Assembly: GCA_910584695.1 (NCBI GenBank)
Contig: CAJUBR010000114.1
Location: 1 to 6,566, forward strand
DNA from: an uncultured Lachnospiraceae bacterium
Lineage (GTDB): Bacteria; Bacillota; Clostridia; Lachnospirales; Lachnospiraceae
Reading direction: 5' to 3'
Length of the DNA: 6,566 nucleotides
In this document: piece after piece, positions 1 to 6,566 of the stretch
Position numbering within the stretch: the stretch's first letter is position 1
Layout: each line of letters starts with the position of its first letter
Translations under genes and position numbers: made by a program
The notes under the pieces: generated by a model
Seen by the model: the letters and a program-made list of their open reading frames with translations, nothing else
Told to the model about the DNA's origin: nothing
The model's database searches: none

Positions 1-180
1 GATGATACCTCTCAAAGAAAGTCTACTATTGAAGACAAAGAAGACAAGCGTCAGTCTGATTCATCCGAAGAGAGGAGTTCTACCTCGGAGGAAAATAACT
101 CTTCGTCAGAAGATGAGAACGATCCGGGGTCAGACAACAATGAAGATCATGAAGAAAACAATCCGGATAATGGAGATTAA
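1..180 (+). CDS. mreC: MreC, C-terminal tail only (5' end outside window)
   Basis: This is an open frame from base 1 to the TAA at 178-180: 59 codons with no start in the window, so only the end of the gene is seen. The peptide is strikingly hydrophilic. By my count it has 22 Asp/Glu, 12 Ser, 8 Asn and 6 Lys/Arg, with a single bulky aliphatic residue (Ile10 of the fragment), and it ends in an Asn/Asp/Glu/Pro stretch. None of the conserved MreC beta-barrel core is present, so the name rests on position: the stop is 2 bases before mreD, and mreC-mreD is a very stable gene pair. MreC is a single-pass elongasome protein whose C-terminus lies outside the membrane, so this tail would be an extracytoplasmic disordered extension. 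The last codons also carry the mreD ribosome binding site (GGAG at 172-175). The identity is inferred; that the frame is coding is better supported, by its clean junction with mreD. Confidence 0.75.
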   Translation, partial: DDTSQRKSTIEDKEDKRQSDSSEERSSTSEENNSSSEDENDPGSDNNEDHEENNPDNGD

Positions 181-182
181 TT

Positions 183-686
183 ATGAAGCGTTGTATTACA
201 ATCGGAATCATTATAATAATATGTTTTTTATGCCAGACAACCGTCTTCCATTTTATTAAATTATCAGGAGTTGTTCCTAACTTATTATTAATCGTGACGA
301 TGTCATTTGGTTTAATGCGTGGTAGGAGAGAGGGACTGCTTGTCGGTTTTTTTTCCGGACTGTTAGTAGATATATTTTTTGGAAATGTTATGGGACCTTA
401 TGCATTGATTTACATGACATTAGGTTATATTAACGGATTTTTTCATCGTATCTATTATGTAGAGGATGTATTGTTGCCAATGATTATGATTACAATTAAT
501 GATTTTATGTATAATATAATTGTATATATTATATTTTTTATGCTGCGCAACAAATTAAATTTTTGGAATTATTTGTCTGATGTCATTCTTCCTGAAATGA
601 TGTATACAATATTAGTCACTTTATTTTTCTATAAATTACTGGTACGTATTAACCTGCGTTTAAAAAAGACCAAAGAGGCGGAATAA
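183..686 (+). CDS. mreD: Rod shape-determining membrane protein MreD
   Basis: This 167-residue, very hydrophobic protein has the usual MreD length. About five or six membrane segments can be drawn, roughly at residues 5-25, 31-45, 52-66, 71-88, 96-122 and 137-155, followed by a basic cytoplasmic end rich in Lys and Arg. The family pattern is visible: Pro-Asn at 32-33 opening a membrane segment, then Gly51 with GF at 55-56 and GLLVD at 59-63, then GY at 81-82. MreD is an integral membrane partner of MreC in the elongasome; it has no known catalytic role. The ATG at 183 is chosen because GGAG at 172-175, inside the end of mreC, sits 7 bases upstream. The stop is one base before the next start, which implies translational coupling with pbp2. 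Identification is by motif and neighbours and is firm. Confidence 0.93.
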   Translation: MKRCITIGIIIIICFLCQTTVFHFIKLSGVVPNLLLIVTMSFGLMRGRREGLLVGFFSGLLVDIFFGNVMGPYALIYMTLGYINGFFHRIYYVEDVLLPMIMITINDFMYNIIVYIIFFMLRNKLNFWNYLSDVILPEMMYTILVTLFFYKLLVRINLRLKKTKEAE

Positions 687-687
687 A

Positions 688-3543
688 ATGATTAAAGAGC
701 TATTGAATGCAATAAAAGAATATATAATTGAATATGTTACACATCGTTTATTTATTCTCTCTGTAGTAATGTTTATCCTGTTTTCACTGTTGATCGGGCG
801 GCTGTTCAAGCTTCAAATTATAGAAGGAGAAGAACATCTGAACAATTTTACTTATAAGTCAAAAAAGACATTAACCGTAGAGGCTGCCAGAGGAAATATT
901 TTTGACTGTAAGGGCAAATTACTTGCCTATAACCAGCTTGCATATTCTGTCACATTTGAAAACAATAGTAAACTTACAGAGATTGCCCAGAAAAATGGTG
1001 TTACAGAAAATGAATTGAAAAATTCGGTTGTTGCGAAAACCGTTAAAATTCTTGAAAAAAATAATGACAGTTTAAATATTGATTTTCCTATTGCTCTGGA
1101 CAAGCGGGGAAAATACAAATTTACTACTGGTTCAGATGCAGAAAAGCTTCGTTTTCTGGCAGAAACATACGGTAAATCTTCCGCTGACGAATTGACAGAG
1201 GAGCAGCAAAACGCAACTGCCGAAGAAATATATAATTATTTAGCCGGCGAAGAACAGTTTAACATTTCTTCTGCTTATGATAAACAAGAAGCACTTAAAA
1301 TAATGGGGGTTCGTTATGCTTTATGGCTTAACCGTTTCCAGCAATATATTTCCGTCACGATTGCAGTGGATATCAGTGACGAAAGTGTGGCCGAATTAAA
1401 TGAAAACAGTGCAGATCTCTTGGGAATTAATGTCGTGGTGGATTCCATCCGTGTATATAACGATTCCGAATATTTCGCACATCTGATCGGTTATACTGGT
1501 GCCATTTCTACAGATGAGATGAAAGACTATAACGAAAATCTCTCCGAAAAGAACCAATATAGCAGCAATGATATGATTGGAAAAACTGGTTTAGAACAAA
1601 AATATGAGAGTACTTTACGTGGAACCAACGGAGTAAGGGAAATTTATGTGGATAATCTTGGGAAAATTATCGAAAGTACCGATGAACGGGATTCCGTGGC
1701 AGGTGAAGATATTTATCTTACCATTGATTCTGATTTGCAAAAATACTGTTACGATACCCTTGAAAAAGAAATTTCCAGTGTGCTGCTTACCCATATTACA
1801 GATAAGAAGGTGGATGAGGAGAAAAATAAAGAAAAGGCAATTCCCGTTGCGAATGTCTATTTTGCATTATTTGATAACAATGTATTGGATATTACGCATT
1901 TATCTTCTAAAGATGCGGGTGCGACAGAAAGTACAGTGAATCAAACCTTGAATACTACAAAGGAATATGTGTTATCCCGTATCCAGAGTATTCTGACAAC
2001 GGAAAATACGGCTATGAATAATTTAAATAATGAATATACTGATTACATGAATTATATCTATTCTCTTCTGTCAGAGAATGATATTTACAATTCCAAAACG
2101 ATCGAAAGCACAGATGCAACTTATAAAGAATATATCGCCGGAAATATCTCTCTTGGAACCTATCTTCAATATGCCATTAATCAGGGAGCGATTGACATTT
2201 CCTCTTTTGAATTAAGCAGTGATTATTACGATTCACAGGAAGTATATCATGCACTGGTAGATTATCTTGAGACTGCTCTTTCAAATGATACGGAATTTGA
2301 CAAGCTGATCATGAAATATATGATAAAATCAAATAATGTAAGCGGGGCACAAATAATTTACATTCTTTTTGAGCAGGGAGTACTGGATCAGGAAAATGAC
2401 AAAGATTATAAAGATTTTTGTACCGGAACCATATCACCGTACAAATTTATCCGGAAAAAAATCAGTAATCTTGAGATCACACCGGCACAGCTTGCACTGG
2501 ATCCATGTGAAGGTTCGGTTGTGATTACAGATATCAATAATGGCGAAATCCTTGCACTGGTAAGTTATCCAAGCTATGATAATAATCTTTTGACTAATTC
2601 CGTTGACCCAGATTATTATGCTTCATTAATTGCAGATAAGACAAAGCCTTTATATAACCGTGCCACACAACAAAGAACTGCTCCCGGTTCTACCTACAAA
2701 ATGCTGACTACAATAGCCGGTGTACAGGAAGGAGCCATTGATCTTGGAACGGTCATAGAAGATAAAGGAACATTTGAAAATGCAACACCACCTCCAAGCT
2801 GTTGGATTGCTCCCACTGGAAGAACACATGGAAAAATTGGCATTGAAGAAGCATTGGAGGTTTCCTGTAACTATTTTTTCTATGAAGTTGGATACCGCTT
2901 GGGTGGAGGTGATAATCATTTTTCAGACGCAACCGGATTATCAAAACTGTCAAAATATGCCTCTTTGTTTGGATTAGATACAAATTCAGGAATTGAGTTA
3001 GATGAGATTTCACCTAAAGTTTCTGATGAAACAGTCGTACGTAGTGCAATCGGACAGGGTACAAATTCCTATACACCAACCCAGCTTTCGCGTTATGTCA
3101 CAACGATAGCTAACAGCGGAACCTGCTATGATTTAAGTCTGATCAAAGAGATAAAGGATATAAATGGTGATGTTACTTATAAGAATAAACATAAAGTACA
3201 TGGGACTGTGGATATTGATTCTGCTCTATGGAATACGGTTCATAACGGAATGCGCCGGGTTGTGAAAGATCATACAGATGAAAATGCATTGATTAATCAG
3301 ATTAATGTTGAGGTTGCCGGTAAAACAGGGACCGCTGAGGAGAATGAGTTAAGACCAAACCATGCATTGTTTACCTCCTACGCACCATTTAATCAGCCTG
3401 AAATTTCTGTGACAACGGTTATTCCGTTTGGTTATTCATCCGGTAATGCAGAAGAGTTAGCAGGAATGATATATGCATATTATTTTGATCCGGACAAACT
3501 GGAAAATGCATCTGTGACAGGTAATGTTAATATGTCAGATTAA
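688..3543 (+). CDS. mrdA: Class B penicillin-binding protein 2 (elongasome transpeptidase) with large insertion
   Basis: This is a bitopic peptidoglycan D,D-transpeptidase that crosslinks the strands made by RodA during side-wall growth. Residues 1-20 are cytoplasmic and 21-39 form one membrane anchor. The pedestal/dimerisation domain shows RGNIFD at 68-73 with LLAYN at 78-82, then HLIGYTG at 265-271 and GKTGLEQKYE at 298-307. The penicillin-binding domain starts near residue 605 and has all three catalytic motifs: S668-T-Y-K671 (Ser668 is the acylated nucleophile), S726-C-N728 and K879-T-G881. The enzyme therefore looks active. At 951 residues it is far longer than the 600-700 typical of PBP2. 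The excess is mostly an insertion at about 366-600, between the LTID strand (344-347) and the catalytic domain. The start follows AGAGG at 674-678, 9 bases upstream. The Rod gene context favours PBP2 over the division paralogue FtsI; without that context the motifs alone would not fully separate them. Confidence 0.93.
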   Translation: MIKELLNAIKEYIIEYVTHRLFILSVVMFILFSLLIGRLFKLQIIEGEEHLNNFTYKSKKTLTVEAARGNIFDCKGKLLAYNQLAYSVTFENNSKLTEIAQKNGVTENELKNSVVAKTVKILEKNNDSLNIDFPIALDKRGKYKFTTGSDAEKLRFLAETYGKSSADELTEEQQNATAEEIYNYLAGEEQFNISSAYDKQEALKIMGVRYALWLNRFQQYISVTIAVDISDESVAELNENSADLLGINVVVDSIRVYNDSEYFAHLIGYTGAISTDEMKDYNENLSEKNQYSSNDMIGKTGLEQKYESTLRGTNGVREIYVDNLGKIIESTDERDSVAGEDIYLTIDSDLQKYCYDTLEKEISSVLLTHITDKKVDEEKNKEKAIPVANVYFALFDNNVLDITHLSSKDAGATESTVNQTLNTTKEYVLSRIQSILTTENTAMNNLNNEYTDYMNYIYSLLSENDIYNSKTIESTDATYKEYIAGNISLGTYLQYAINQGAIDISSFELSSDYYDSQEVYHALVDYLETALSNDTEFDKLIMKYMIKSNNVSGAQIIYILFEQGVLDQENDKDYKDFCTGTISPYKFIRKKISNLEITPAQLALDPCEGSVVITDINNGEILALVSYPSYDNNLLTNSVDPDYYASLIADKTKPLYNRATQQRTAPGSTYKMLTTIAGVQEGAIDLGTVIEDKGTFENATPPPSCWIAPTGRTHGKIGIEEALEVSCNYFFYEVGYRLGGGDNHFSDATGLSKLSKYASLFGLDTNSGIELDEISPKVSDETVVRSAIGQGTNSYTPTQLSRYVTTIANSGTCYDLSLIKEIKDINGDVTYKNKHKVHGTVDIDSALWNTVHNGMRRVVKDHTDENALINQINVEVAGKTGTAEENELRPNHALFTSYAPFNQPEISVTTVIPFGYSSGNAEELAGMIYAYYFDPDKLENASVTGNVNMSD
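1855..2463 (+). repeat. Degenerate tandem duplication within the PBP2 insertion (protein level)
   Basis: Two segments of about 100 residues, 390-491 and 492-592 of the PBP2, align head to tail. Each opens with a helix ending in an Asn/Gln-X-hydrophobic-hydrophobic-Asp turn: VYFALFDNNVLD (390-401) against YLQYAINQGAID (492-503). Next comes YIYSLLSENDIY (456-467) against IIYILFEQGVLD (556-567). The best match follows: YKEYIAGNISLGTYLQYAI (479-497) against YKDFCTGTISPYKFIRKKI (574-592), with 6 identities and 5 conservative changes in 19 positions. The offsets between paired motifs are 102, 100 and 95 residues, consistent with one duplication plus small indels. I see no clear repeat in the DNA itself, so if real it is old. 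The region looks largely helical. I do not recognise the fold, and the alignment was made by eye. Confidence 0.5.
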
Positions 3544-3599
3544 CGGTGAATTCACTTGCTGATTTTATTAAATTGTTATATAGTAATTGAGGTGGTTTT

Positions 3600-4397
3600 A
3601 TGAAGAATGCAGTCATAATTAAAGGAAATCGTTACGGTATTTCCATTGTATTGGATAAAGATTTAGAATTTTCCGAATTGTTAAAGGAACTGGCCGCCAG
3701 ATTAGAAGGAGCAGAGGATTTCTTTGACAGCGATAAACAGCTTGCTATTACTTTTGAAGGGCGGTTTTTGTCGAATGAAGAGTTAGATCAGATTCTTACG
3801 GTAATAAAAGAGAATTCAAAACTGAATATTCAATATATCATGGAGGAAAACAGCGAATTAGAAACAACTTTTTATGATATTATACAATCAGGTGACACCT
3901 CAACCGAGGTAGAAGAAACGGAAGAAATGGAAGCAGAACCGGAGGAACAGATGCGTGAATCCGATCTGTTAAAGGATACGGTAACCAATTTACCGGAGGA
4001 AAAAAAATCACTTGAACCATCATCCGATAGCACGGATAATACAGGTATGTTTTATAAAGGAACTTTACGTTCCGGTCAGACGCTGGAGACAAAAGGTTCG
4101 TTAGTGATTATTGGAGATGTAAATCCTGGTGCAACTGTCATTGCAGGAGGGAATATCGTTGTGATCGGTGCATTGAAGGGAAGTGTAGCAGCCGGTTCCA
4201 CCGGAAATTACCATGCTTTTGTTATGGCATTGTCCATGGAACCTATACAGATACAGATTGCAGATATCATTGCAAGAAGTCCCGATACAAAAAGAGGTTC
4301 CAAATTAAGAAAAGAATCTATGATTGCCGCAATTATTGATAATCAGATTTGCATTGAATCCATGTCAAAAGCTGCAATTCAAGATATATTGAAATAA
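3600..4397 (+). CDS. minC: Septum site-determining protein MinC (FtsZ inhibitor)
   Basis: MinC is the effector of the Min system: brought to the membrane by MinD, it destabilises FtsZ polymers away from midcell. The 265-residue protein has the two-domain plan. The N-domain (about 1-95) opens with a strand leading into IKG at 7-9, as in other MinC proteins. An acidic linker spans about 97-150, dense in Glu at 103-120. The C-terminal beta-helix domain (about 150-255) has RSGQ at 157-160, GDVNPGA at 172-178 and AGGNIVV just after. RSGQ matches the conserved motif of the MinD-binding surface. It is somewhat longer than the E. coli protein (231), mainly through the linker. GAGGTGG at 3589-3595, just upstream of the ATG, fixes the start. 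The last two codons (TTG AAA) double as the -35 element of a likely minD promoter. Confidence 0.93.
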   Translation: MKNAVIIKGNRYGISIVLDKDLEFSELLKELAARLEGAEDFFDSDKQLAITFEGRFLSNEELDQILTVIKENSKLNIQYIMEENSELETTFYDIIQSGDTSTEVEETEEMEAEPEEQMRESDLLKDTVTNLPEEKKSLEPSSDSTDNTGMFYKGTLRSGQTLETKGSLVIIGDVNPGATVIAGGNIVVIGALKGSVAAGSTGNYHAFVMALSMEPIQIQIADIIARSPDTKRGSKLRKESMIAAIIDNQICIESMSKAAIQDILK

Positions 4398-4416
4398 AAT
4401 GTTACTATGATATAAT
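4389..4416 (+). promoter_or_regulatory. Predicted sigma-A promoter for minD-minE-rodA
   Basis: TTGAAA at 4389-4394 (5 of 6 to the -35 consensus) is followed after 16 bases by TATAAT at 4411-4416 (6 of 6). TATG at 4406-4409, one base before the hexamer, gives the extended -10 form common in Gram-positive bacteria. A start 6-8 bases downstream, around 4422-4424, would give a leader of about 24 bases containing the whole minD ribosome binding site (GGAGG 4435-4439). The -35 coincides with minC codons 264-265 and the spacer begins with the minC stop. The sequence match is seen directly; activity is inferred, and A/T-rich DNA makes chance matches more likely. Confidence 0.65.
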
Positions 4417-4446
4417 TTTTAGATTAAGGTTAATGGAGGATAAAAT

Positions 4447-5238
<792 letters not shown>

Positions 5239-5257
5239 AGAGATTGGAGCGGATATT

Positions 5258-5539
5258 ATGGGTTTATTTGATTTATTTAATAAAAAGAAATCATCCGGAG
5301 ATTATGCAAAAGACCGTTTAAAACTTTTGTTAGTATCTGATCGGGCAAACTGTTCACCGGATGTGATGGAGCAAATTAAAAATGATATTATAGAAGTTAT
5401 TTCCAGATATATGGAAATTGATGCAACTGGGTTGGATATTCAGATTACACAGACGGAATCTGAGGGAGGACATGGTACAGTACCGGCACTTTATGCAAAT
5501 ATTCCAATCAAAGATTTAAAGTCAAAATCAGTGAAATAA
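5258..5539 (+). CDS. minE: Cell division topological specificity factor MinE
   Basis: MinE stimulates the MinD ATPase and displaces MinC, producing the pole-biased MinCD pattern that leaves midcell free. The 93-residue protein fits the family (88 in E. coli). It begins with a short amphipathic membrane-binding stretch, MGLFDLFNKKK (1-11). AKDRLKLLLVSDR (17-29) is the MinD-contacting segment and matches the AKERLQIIVAERR type seen in E. coli. The topological-specificity domain follows from about 33, with DIIEVISRY and a closing strand containing LYANIPI. GGAG at 5246-5249 is 8 bases from the ATG. Only 19 bases separate it from minD, so the two are probably co-transcribed and made in a set ratio. 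Having MinE indicates the oscillator type of Min system, although DivIVA could exist elsewhere in the genome. Confidence 0.95.
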   Translation: MGLFDLFNKKKSSGDYAKDRLKLLLVSDRANCSPDVMEQIKNDIIEVISRYMEIDATGLDIQITQTESEGGHGTVPALYANIPIKDLKSKSVK

Positions 5540-5571
5540 AAAACAATACAGTGATAAGGTTTTACCACAGC

Positions 5572-5578
5572 AGGAGAG
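5572..5578 (+). promoter_or_regulatory. Ribosome binding site of rodA
   Basis: AGGAGAG lies 4 bases before the ATG at 5583, with its GGAG core 6 bases upstream. It supports that ATG as the start of the gene that leaves the window. The 43-base gap after minE holds no convincing terminator, so read-through from minDE is expected. Confidence 0.75.
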
Positions 5579-5582
5579 AGAG

Positions 5583-6566
5583 ATGTTAGAAAATTATCGT
5601 ATACAGAATTATAATTTCAAATTACTGCTATTCGTTTTAATTGCAGGAATTTTTGGTACATTTATGATAAACAGTGCCGACAGCTCCTATTTAAAAAAAC
5701 AGATATTTGGATTGTGTATCTGTTTGACCGGTCTGATTGTGTTATCCTTGATTGATTACAAATTTATCGGTAAATTTTATGGTATTTTATATGTTATAAA
5801 TATTATTTTGCTTACCTGTGTTCTTCTGTTTGGTTCGTCTGCAAATGGTGCAACCAGGTGGCTGGGATCGGATAATCTGGTAAAAGTACAGCCTTCTGAA
5901 TTTTCAAAGATTATATTGATTATATGTGCGGCACATTTTTTATCGGAGCATAAGGATAATATCAATACATTTAAAACATTAGCCAGTTATGCAGTACTTT
6001 GTGCGATACCATTGGTATTAATTGTGTTGCAACCGGATTTATCTACAACGATTGATATTTTTATTATCCTGCTTGTTATGCTTTTTGTCGCCGGATTGAA
6101 TTATAAGATAATCGGTATTGCATTATTATGTCTCATACCGCTTGCGGGAAGTTTTATCTGGTATATTAAACAGCCAAATCCAAAGTTTTTAAAGGATTAC
6201 TGGGTACAAAGAATTTTGGCTTTCTTATATCCGGAGGATTATACTTCAACAACAAGATATCAGCAGGATAACTCTGTTATGGCAATTGGTTCTGGACAGT
6301 TATGGGGAAAGGGACTGAACACATCTACCCTTGCAACGGTAAAGGATGCGAATTTAATTTCTGAACAGCAGACAGATTTTATTTTTTCTGTAGTAGGAGA
6401 AGAATTAGGGTTTGTCGGAAGTATTCTTATTATTGTCATCCTGGGGTTAATTGTGATACAATGTATAAGAACTGCAAGAAAAGCAAATGATGACATGGGA
6501 ATGTTTATTGCAACGGGGGTTGCAACTTTAATTGGTTTTCAGACATTCATTAATATTGGTGTAGCA
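5583..6566 (+). CDS. rodA: SEDS peptidoglycan glycosyltransferase, RodA type (3' end outside window)
   Basis: This is an open frame from the ATG at 5583 to the last base: 328 codons with no stop. It encodes a polytopic membrane protein of the SEDS family (RodA/FtsW/SpoVE), which polymerises lipid II into glycan strands. Family motifs in order are GATRWL at 89-94, QPSEFSK at 103-109, QPDLST at 150-155, GSGQLWGKGL at 236-245, and QTDFIFSVVGEELGFVG from 263. Asp265 in QTDFIF corresponds to the conserved catalytic aspartate of the family. The fragment ends at FQTFINIGVA, so the last membrane helices and the Pro/Ser/Tyr-Gly-Gly signature lie beyond the edge. SEDS proteins run about 370-400 residues, so roughly 45-70 are missing. 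RodA rather than FtsW is inferred from the elongation PBP and mreCD in the same cluster; the motifs are shared. Its partner PBP2 is encoded upstream, on the far side of the min genes. Confidence 0.88.
   Translation, partial: MLENYRIQNYNFKLLLFVLIAGIFGTFMINSADSSYLKKQIFGLCICLTGLIVLSLIDYKFIGKFYGILYVINIILLTCVLLFGSSANGATRWLGSDNLVKVQPSEFSKIILIICAAHFLSEHKDNINTFKTLASYAVLCAIPLVLIVLQPDLSTTIDIFIILLVMLFVAGLNYKIIGIALLCLIPLAGSFIWYIKQPNPKFLKDYWVQRILAFLYPEDYTSTTRYQQDNSVMAIGSGQLWGKGLNTSTLATVKDANLISEQQTDFIFSVVGEELGFVGSILIIVILGLIVIQCIRTARKANDDMGMFIATGVATLIGFQTFINIGVA

Noticed and set aside
2..259. Open frame of 85 codons across the mreC end and mreD start
   Set aside because: It lies in another frame over mreC and mreD. 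Its Lys/Arg-rich product is the shifted reading of the acidic mreC tail, and it has no plausible ribosome binding site.
347..354. Run of eight T in mreD as a possible slippage site
   Set aside because: The frame is intact on both sides and encodes conserved MreD sequence; nothing suggests programmed frameshifting.
1646..1939. Open frame of 97 codons on the + strand inside pbp2
   Set aside because: It is fully contained in the PBP2 frame, which shows conserved family motifs on either side. The product has no recognisable features.
2650..3013. Two overlapping minus-strand open frames inside the PBP2 catalytic domain
   Set aside because: Both are antisense to the SxxK and SxN region. They reflect stop-poor antisense frames, not genes.
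3546..3555. 10-base perfect palindrome GTGAATTCAC just after the pbp2 stop
   Set aside because: It has no loop, so it cannot form a useful hairpin, and it is short enough to occur by chance. There is no second copy to suggest an operator.
3556..3584. Promoter-like TTGCTG, 17 bases, TATAGT in the pbp2-minC gap
   Set aside because: The -35 matches only 3 of 6, and the predicted start near 3591 falls inside the minC ribosome binding site, so the transcript would lack a complete one. Probably chance in A/T-rich DNA.
5551..5568. Imperfect dyad GTGATAAGG/TTTTACCAC between minE and rodA
   Set aside because: The stem has only about six pairs with a mismatch, is A/T-rich and has no T-tract after it, so it is not a credible terminator.
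6260..6496. Minus-strand open frame of 78 codons inside rodA
   Set aside because: It is antisense to the conserved SEDS motifs, which fix the coding strand as +.

Overview
This window is a housekeeping cell-shape and division-site cluster, read entirely on the + strand. The order is mreC (3' end only), mreD, a very long class B penicillin-binding protein (PBP2/MrdA type), minC, minD, minE and rodA (5' part only). Low G+C by eye, A/T-rich wobble positions, strong GGAGG-type ribosome binding sites and a MinCDE set beside the Rod genes all suggest a clostridial Firmicute. From memory of similar gene orders, Lachnospiraceae is the most likely family. That placement is an inference; no rRNA or species marker is present.

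Layout: bases 1-180 encode the last 59 codons of mreC, an acidic Ser/Asn-rich tail. mreD (183-686) and the PBP2 gene (688-3543) follow with 2-base and 1-base gaps, so mreC-mreD-pbp2 looks like one tightly coupled translational unit. A 56-base gap leads to minC (3600-4397) and a 49-base gap to minD (4447-5238). minE (5258-5539) follows after 19 bases. After 43 more bases a SEDS-family gene, most likely rodA, starts at 5583 and runs off the right edge with 328 codons and no stop. No non-coding stretch exceeds 56 bases. I see no tRNA, rRNA, mobile element, CRISPR array or convincing intrinsic terminator.

How the genes work together: MreC and MreD are membrane parts of the elongasome (Rod complex). 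RodA is its glycan polymerase and PBP2 its crosslinking transpeptidase, so these four build the side wall. MinC, MinD and MinE inhibit and position the FtsZ ring. The cluster therefore combines elongation and division-site selection, with the min genes lying between the two enzymes of the RodA-PBP2 pair.

I found no unknown defence or mobile system. Two things deserve a second look. First, a near-consensus sigma-A promoter with an extended -10 lies across the end of minC and would transcribe minD-minE-rodA without minC. Second, about 235 residues are inserted in PBP2 just before the catalytic domain, and this insert appears to be a degenerate tandem duplication of about 100 residues.
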